Part shown: positions 5,460-8,266 of the stretch, in pieces
How positions within the stretch are numbered: the first letter of the stretch is position 1
How the letters are laid out: every line of letters starts with the position of its first letter
Source of the DNA: Bacteroidetes bacterium UBA4408
GTDB taxonomy: Bacteria > Bacteroidota > Bacteroidia > UBA4408
Length of the DNA: 8,266 nt
Direction: 5' to 3'
Assembly: GCA_002389785.1 (NCBI GenBank)
Contig: DGQS01000024.1
Span: 1-8,266, forward strand
The notes under the pieces: model-generated
Told to the model about the DNA's origin: nothing
The model's database searches: none
Seen by the model: the letters and a program-made list of their open reading frames with translations, nothing else
Position numbers and translations under genes: made by a program

Positions 5460-8266
5460 ATGAAAAAACTAAATAATCGAGTGCTACTCCTGCTTAGCTT
5501 TTTGCTTTTGGCGGGAACTTCATTTTCTCAAACTTTAGTTAAGAAGGTATTTCCGGATGATCCGGCCGAGTTCTTAAAAAAAGTAACCGAGCAAATGGAG
5601 GAACAAGACAAGAAAGCCACCCGCGAATTTATGGAGCAATTTGAATTGGCCTGGAACGGAAATAAATTCAACAGCAGTCAGCAATCCATTATTATCAGCA
5701 CTTGCAATTTAATGTTTGCAAAACGTTTGAAATATTTTCCCGATTTCAAAAATTACCTTTCCTCGGCAATGAATTTTGTAAACTCCGGTCAAAGCGATAA
5801 AAGCTTTACTGCCTGGCAATTGAGTATCGATAAAATACTGGGTAAAAGCGCCACCAAGTTCAGCGACTTTATTGAAATGAGCGATAATTTATTTTCGACC
5901 AATACCATTTTCAAAAATTCAACACTGGAGTGGAAAGCCAGCGGCAACAATTACACCTTTGAATTTGACTCAGTTCCGAAAGTTGTTTTTGGTGAAACCG
6001 ATTTGCGTTGCATCATCAAGGAAGATAGCTCATTGATTATGCGTACCACCGGTACTTACTATCCCAGCACCCAACGATGGGTAGGTAAGGGAGGACTTGT
6101 AAACTGGTTGCGTGCAGGAGTTCCGGCCGAACAAGCATATGCCGATTTAAAAAGGTATAGCATCAATTTTAAATCCTCGCAGTACAAAGCCGATTCGGTA
6201 TTGTACCACAACAGCATGTATTTTCAAAAACCCTTGTTGGGAGTTTTGCAAGATAAAGTGTTTGTAAACATGACCGAGGAACGTGCGGTGTATCCTCAAT
6301 TCGATTCATACGATAAGCGCCTGGTTATTTCGGGCATTTTTGCCAATGTAGATTACGATGGAGGTTTTTCGGTAAAGGGTTCTAAAATAATTGGTGCAGG
6401 CGATAGAGACAATCCGGCCTATTTAAATTTTTACCGCAACAAAAAGTTATTCATGAAGTCGGCTTCCTTGCAATATATTTTGAAACCGGAGCGACTTACT
6501 TCCGATAAAGCCGAAGTTACTTTCTATTACGAAGGCGATTCAATTTATCATCCCGGCTTGCAGTTAAAATTCAATTTTAAAGATAAGGAAGTTGTGCTAA
6601 TTCGCGATCAGCAAGGAACTGCGCGAACTCCGTATTTTGATAGCTTTCATAAACTCGACATGTATTTTGAGGCACTCTATTGGAAAATGGATGATCCAAA
6701 AATTGAATTGAAAAATATTAAAGGTAGTGCCCAAAGTAATGCCTTGTTTGAATCATCTGCATTTTTTAGAGCAGCACGATTTGAAAAACTACAAGGCATG
6801 GACGATGTAAATCCCTTGTACCGCATTCGCCAATTTGTGATGAAACAAAATGCTGGAGGGAAGGAATTTGATCCTATCAGTTTATCGCGTTTCATGCAAT
6901 TGTCGCCCGATCAGGTGAAACCCATGTTGATGATTTTAGCCAATGGCGGGTTCTTAACCTACAACGTTGATTTGGATAAGGTAGTAGTAAAAGATCGCTT
7001 GTTTGATTATATCCGCAACAGCGAAAAGAAAAGAGATTACGACGTAATTCAGTTTAACTCCACCGTTGGAGGAAACGAAACCAATGCAAGTATCAACTTA
7101 TTAAATTTCGATTTGCGCATTGATGGGGTGGAGTGCATTTTCTTAAGTGATTCACAAAATGTAAATATTTTTCCCAAAGACCAAACGGTGTTGATTCATA
7201 AAAACCGCGATTTCGATTTTGCAGGAGTTGTTAATGCCGGTCGTTTTCAATTTTTTGGGAAGGAATTTAATTTTGATTATACGCTTTTTAAAATCAATCT
7301 TACCAATGTGGATTCCTTGCGAATAAAGGTACTTGCGAAAGAAGTAAACGAGTACAACGAACGCAAATTGGTAAACTGCCGTACAGTAATTGAAAATGTA
7401 AACGGCGATTTGTTGATCGATCGTCCTACCAATAAATCGGGTACAATTGATTATCCCGATTATCCGATTTTTAATAGTAAGAAGGAATCTTTTGCTTACT
7501 ATTCACGAAGTGGAATTCAGAAGGGAGTTTACAAGCGCGATAAATTTTACTTTAAACTCACGCCTTTTACCATCGACAGTTTGGATAATTTTACAAACGA
7601 GGCGCTTGCCTTTAATGGTACACTTTCGTCGGGCGGAATATTTCCTGATTTTGAAGAAACACTTCGCTTGCAAGAAGATTATTCTCTTGGATTTAAACGT
7701 GAAACTCCTGCAGGTGGTTTCCCCATGTATGGCGACAAAGGAACTTACACTTCTACCATCAAACTCAGTAATCGCGGATTGCGCGGGGATGGAACCTTAG
7801 ATTATGTTACCTCGGTAACCAAGAGTAAGGATTTTATTTTCTTTCCAGATTCAATGAATGCCATTGCCGAAAGCTTTATCAATAAGGAGCAAGATGGTGC
7901 CCTTGAGTTTCCTCCTGTGAAAGGAGATAGTGTGTATGCGCACTGGATGCCTTACAAAGATTACATGGAAGATAACGGAATACGTAAACCCATGGATTTT
8001 TATAACGGTCAGGCCGAATTGTTTGGTAAGTCGAAACTAAGCCCCGGAGGAATGACCGGTAATGGTAGAATGGACTTTTCAAAGGCCTCTTTATTTTCGA
8101 GTAACATGAAATACGGTAAAATCACTTTTGATGCCGATACTGCCGATTTTCAGCTCAATGCAGCCGAGTTAAGTGCATTGGCCTTCAGCACCAAAAATGT
8201 GAATGCTCATGTTGATTTTGCAAAGCGTCAGGGTGTATTCAAGAGCAATGGAGAAGGTTCATTTGT
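5460..8266 (+). CDS. Very large secreted protein of unknown function (3' end outside window)
   Basis: The frame is open from ATG 5460 to the window end, at least 935 residues, without a stop. Residues 1-24 form a signal peptide (MKKLNNR, hydrophobic LLLLSFLLLAG, then TSFSQ), with no lipobox cysteine, so the protein is exported to the periplasm or beyond. Residues about 30-145 look alpha-helical and charged. A VGKGGLVNW stretch lies near 208. After about 150 the protein is a long run of short alternating strands with frequent aromatic residues, DxLF/FxF patterns and glycines, suggesting a beta-rich body. A conserved-looking late segment (about 735-880) includes TPAGGFPMYGDKGTY, LSNRGLRGDGTLDY, FFPDSM and LSPGGMTGNGRM. 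I recognise no named domain; it resembles large hypothetical proteins of Bacteroidota. The 4-bp gap from prmA implies one transcript. Function, full length and any C-terminal sorting domain remain unknown. Confidence 0.85.
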   Translation, partial: MKKLNNRVLLLLSFLLLAGTSFSQTLVKKVFPDDPAEFLKKVTEQMEEQDKKATREFMEQFELAWNGNKFNSSQQSIIISTCNLMFAKRLKYFPDFKNYLSSAMNFVNSGQSDKSFTAWQLSIDKILGKSATKFSDFIEMSDNLFSTNTIFKNSTLEWKASGNNYTFEFDSVPKVVFGETDLRCIIKEDSSLIMRTTGTYYPSTQRWVGKGGLVNWLRAGVPAEQAYADLKRYSINFKSSQYKADSVLYHNSMYFQKPLLGVLQDKVFVNMTEERAVYPQFDSYDKRLVISGIFANVDYDGGFSVKGSKIIGAGDRDNPAYLNFYRNKKLFMKSASLQYILKPERLTSDKAEVTFYYEGDSIYHPGLQLKFNFKDKEVVLIRDQQGTARTPYFDSFHKLDMYFEALYWKMDDPKIELKNIKGSAQSNALFESSAFFRAARFEKLQGMDDVNPLYRIRQFVMKQNAGGKEFDPISLSRFMQLSPDQVKPMLMILANGGFLTYNVDLDKVVVKDRLFDYIRNSEKKRDYDVIQFNSTVGGNETNASINLLNFDLRIDGVECIFLSDSQNVNIFPKDQTVLIHKNRDFDFAGVVNAGRFQFFGKEFNFDYTLFKINLTNVDSLRIKVLAKEVNEYNERKLVNCRTVIENVNGDLLIDRPTNKSGTIDYPDYPIFNSKKESFAYYSRSGIQKGVYKRDKFYFKLTPFTIDSLDNFTNEALAFNGTLSSGGIFPDFEETLRLQEDYSLGFKRETPAGGFPMYGDKGTYTSTIKLSNRGLRGDGTLDYVTSVTKSKDFIFFPDSMNAIAESFINKEQDGALEFPPVKGDSVYAHWMPYKDYMEDNGIRKPMDFYNGQAELFGKSKLSPGGMTGNGRMDFSKASLFSSNMKYGKITFDADTADFQLNAAELSALAFSTKNVNAHVDFAKRQGVFKSNGEGSF

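Noticed and set aside
6677..6895. Antisense frames within the large secreted gene (also 7447-7800 on + and 7879-8082 on -)
   Set aside because: They are shadows of a continuous, well-behaved frame with signal peptide; none shows a domain.

Overview
The window is AT-rich and looks like a chromosomal segment from a member of the Bacteroidota. The evidence is A/T-rich leaders without Shine-Dalgarno sequences, several TAnnTTTG-type promoter elements, an SBBP-like beta-propeller repeat protein, an IS21-like element end of the kind common in this phylum, and several intergenic repeats that resemble Bacteroidota interspersed repeats. This is inference from sequence features, and no finer placement is claimed.

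Layout. Bases 1-199 are the outer end of an IS21-like insertion sequence. It contains the first codons of a leftward istA, a long hairpin that traps the istA start codon, and four ~24-bp-spaced copies of a terminal repeat. The element sits inside a leftward gene for a secreted SBBP-type protein (start at 470), leaving about 90 native residues fused to a tail encoded by the IS end. After a gene-free stretch comes a rightward NAD(P)-dependent extended SDR (863-1840). About 970 bases of repeat-rich noncoding DNA follow (1841-2808), with at least four separate repeat or palindrome blocks. Then come a membrane steroid 5-alpha-reductase-family protein (2809-3564), triosephosphate isomerase tpiA (3669-4430), a palindromic repeat, ribosomal protein L11 methyltransferase prmA (4622-5455), and 4 bp later a very large secreted protein of unknown function (5460 to beyond the window end, at least 935 residues).

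How the genes relate. tpiA (glycolysis) and prmA (ribosome modification) are housekeeping genes. The large exported protein is almost certainly cotranscribed with prmA because the gap is only 4 bp. The SDR and the 5-alpha-reductase belong to families that both include steroid or isoprenoid-lipid enzymes, but they are separated by long noncoding DNA and no shared pathway can be shown. I see no CRISPR array, tRNA, rRNA or obvious defence system. The most unusual signals are the start-codon hairpin of the IS element, the IS-gene fusion, and a repeat family present in two opposite arm arrangements.
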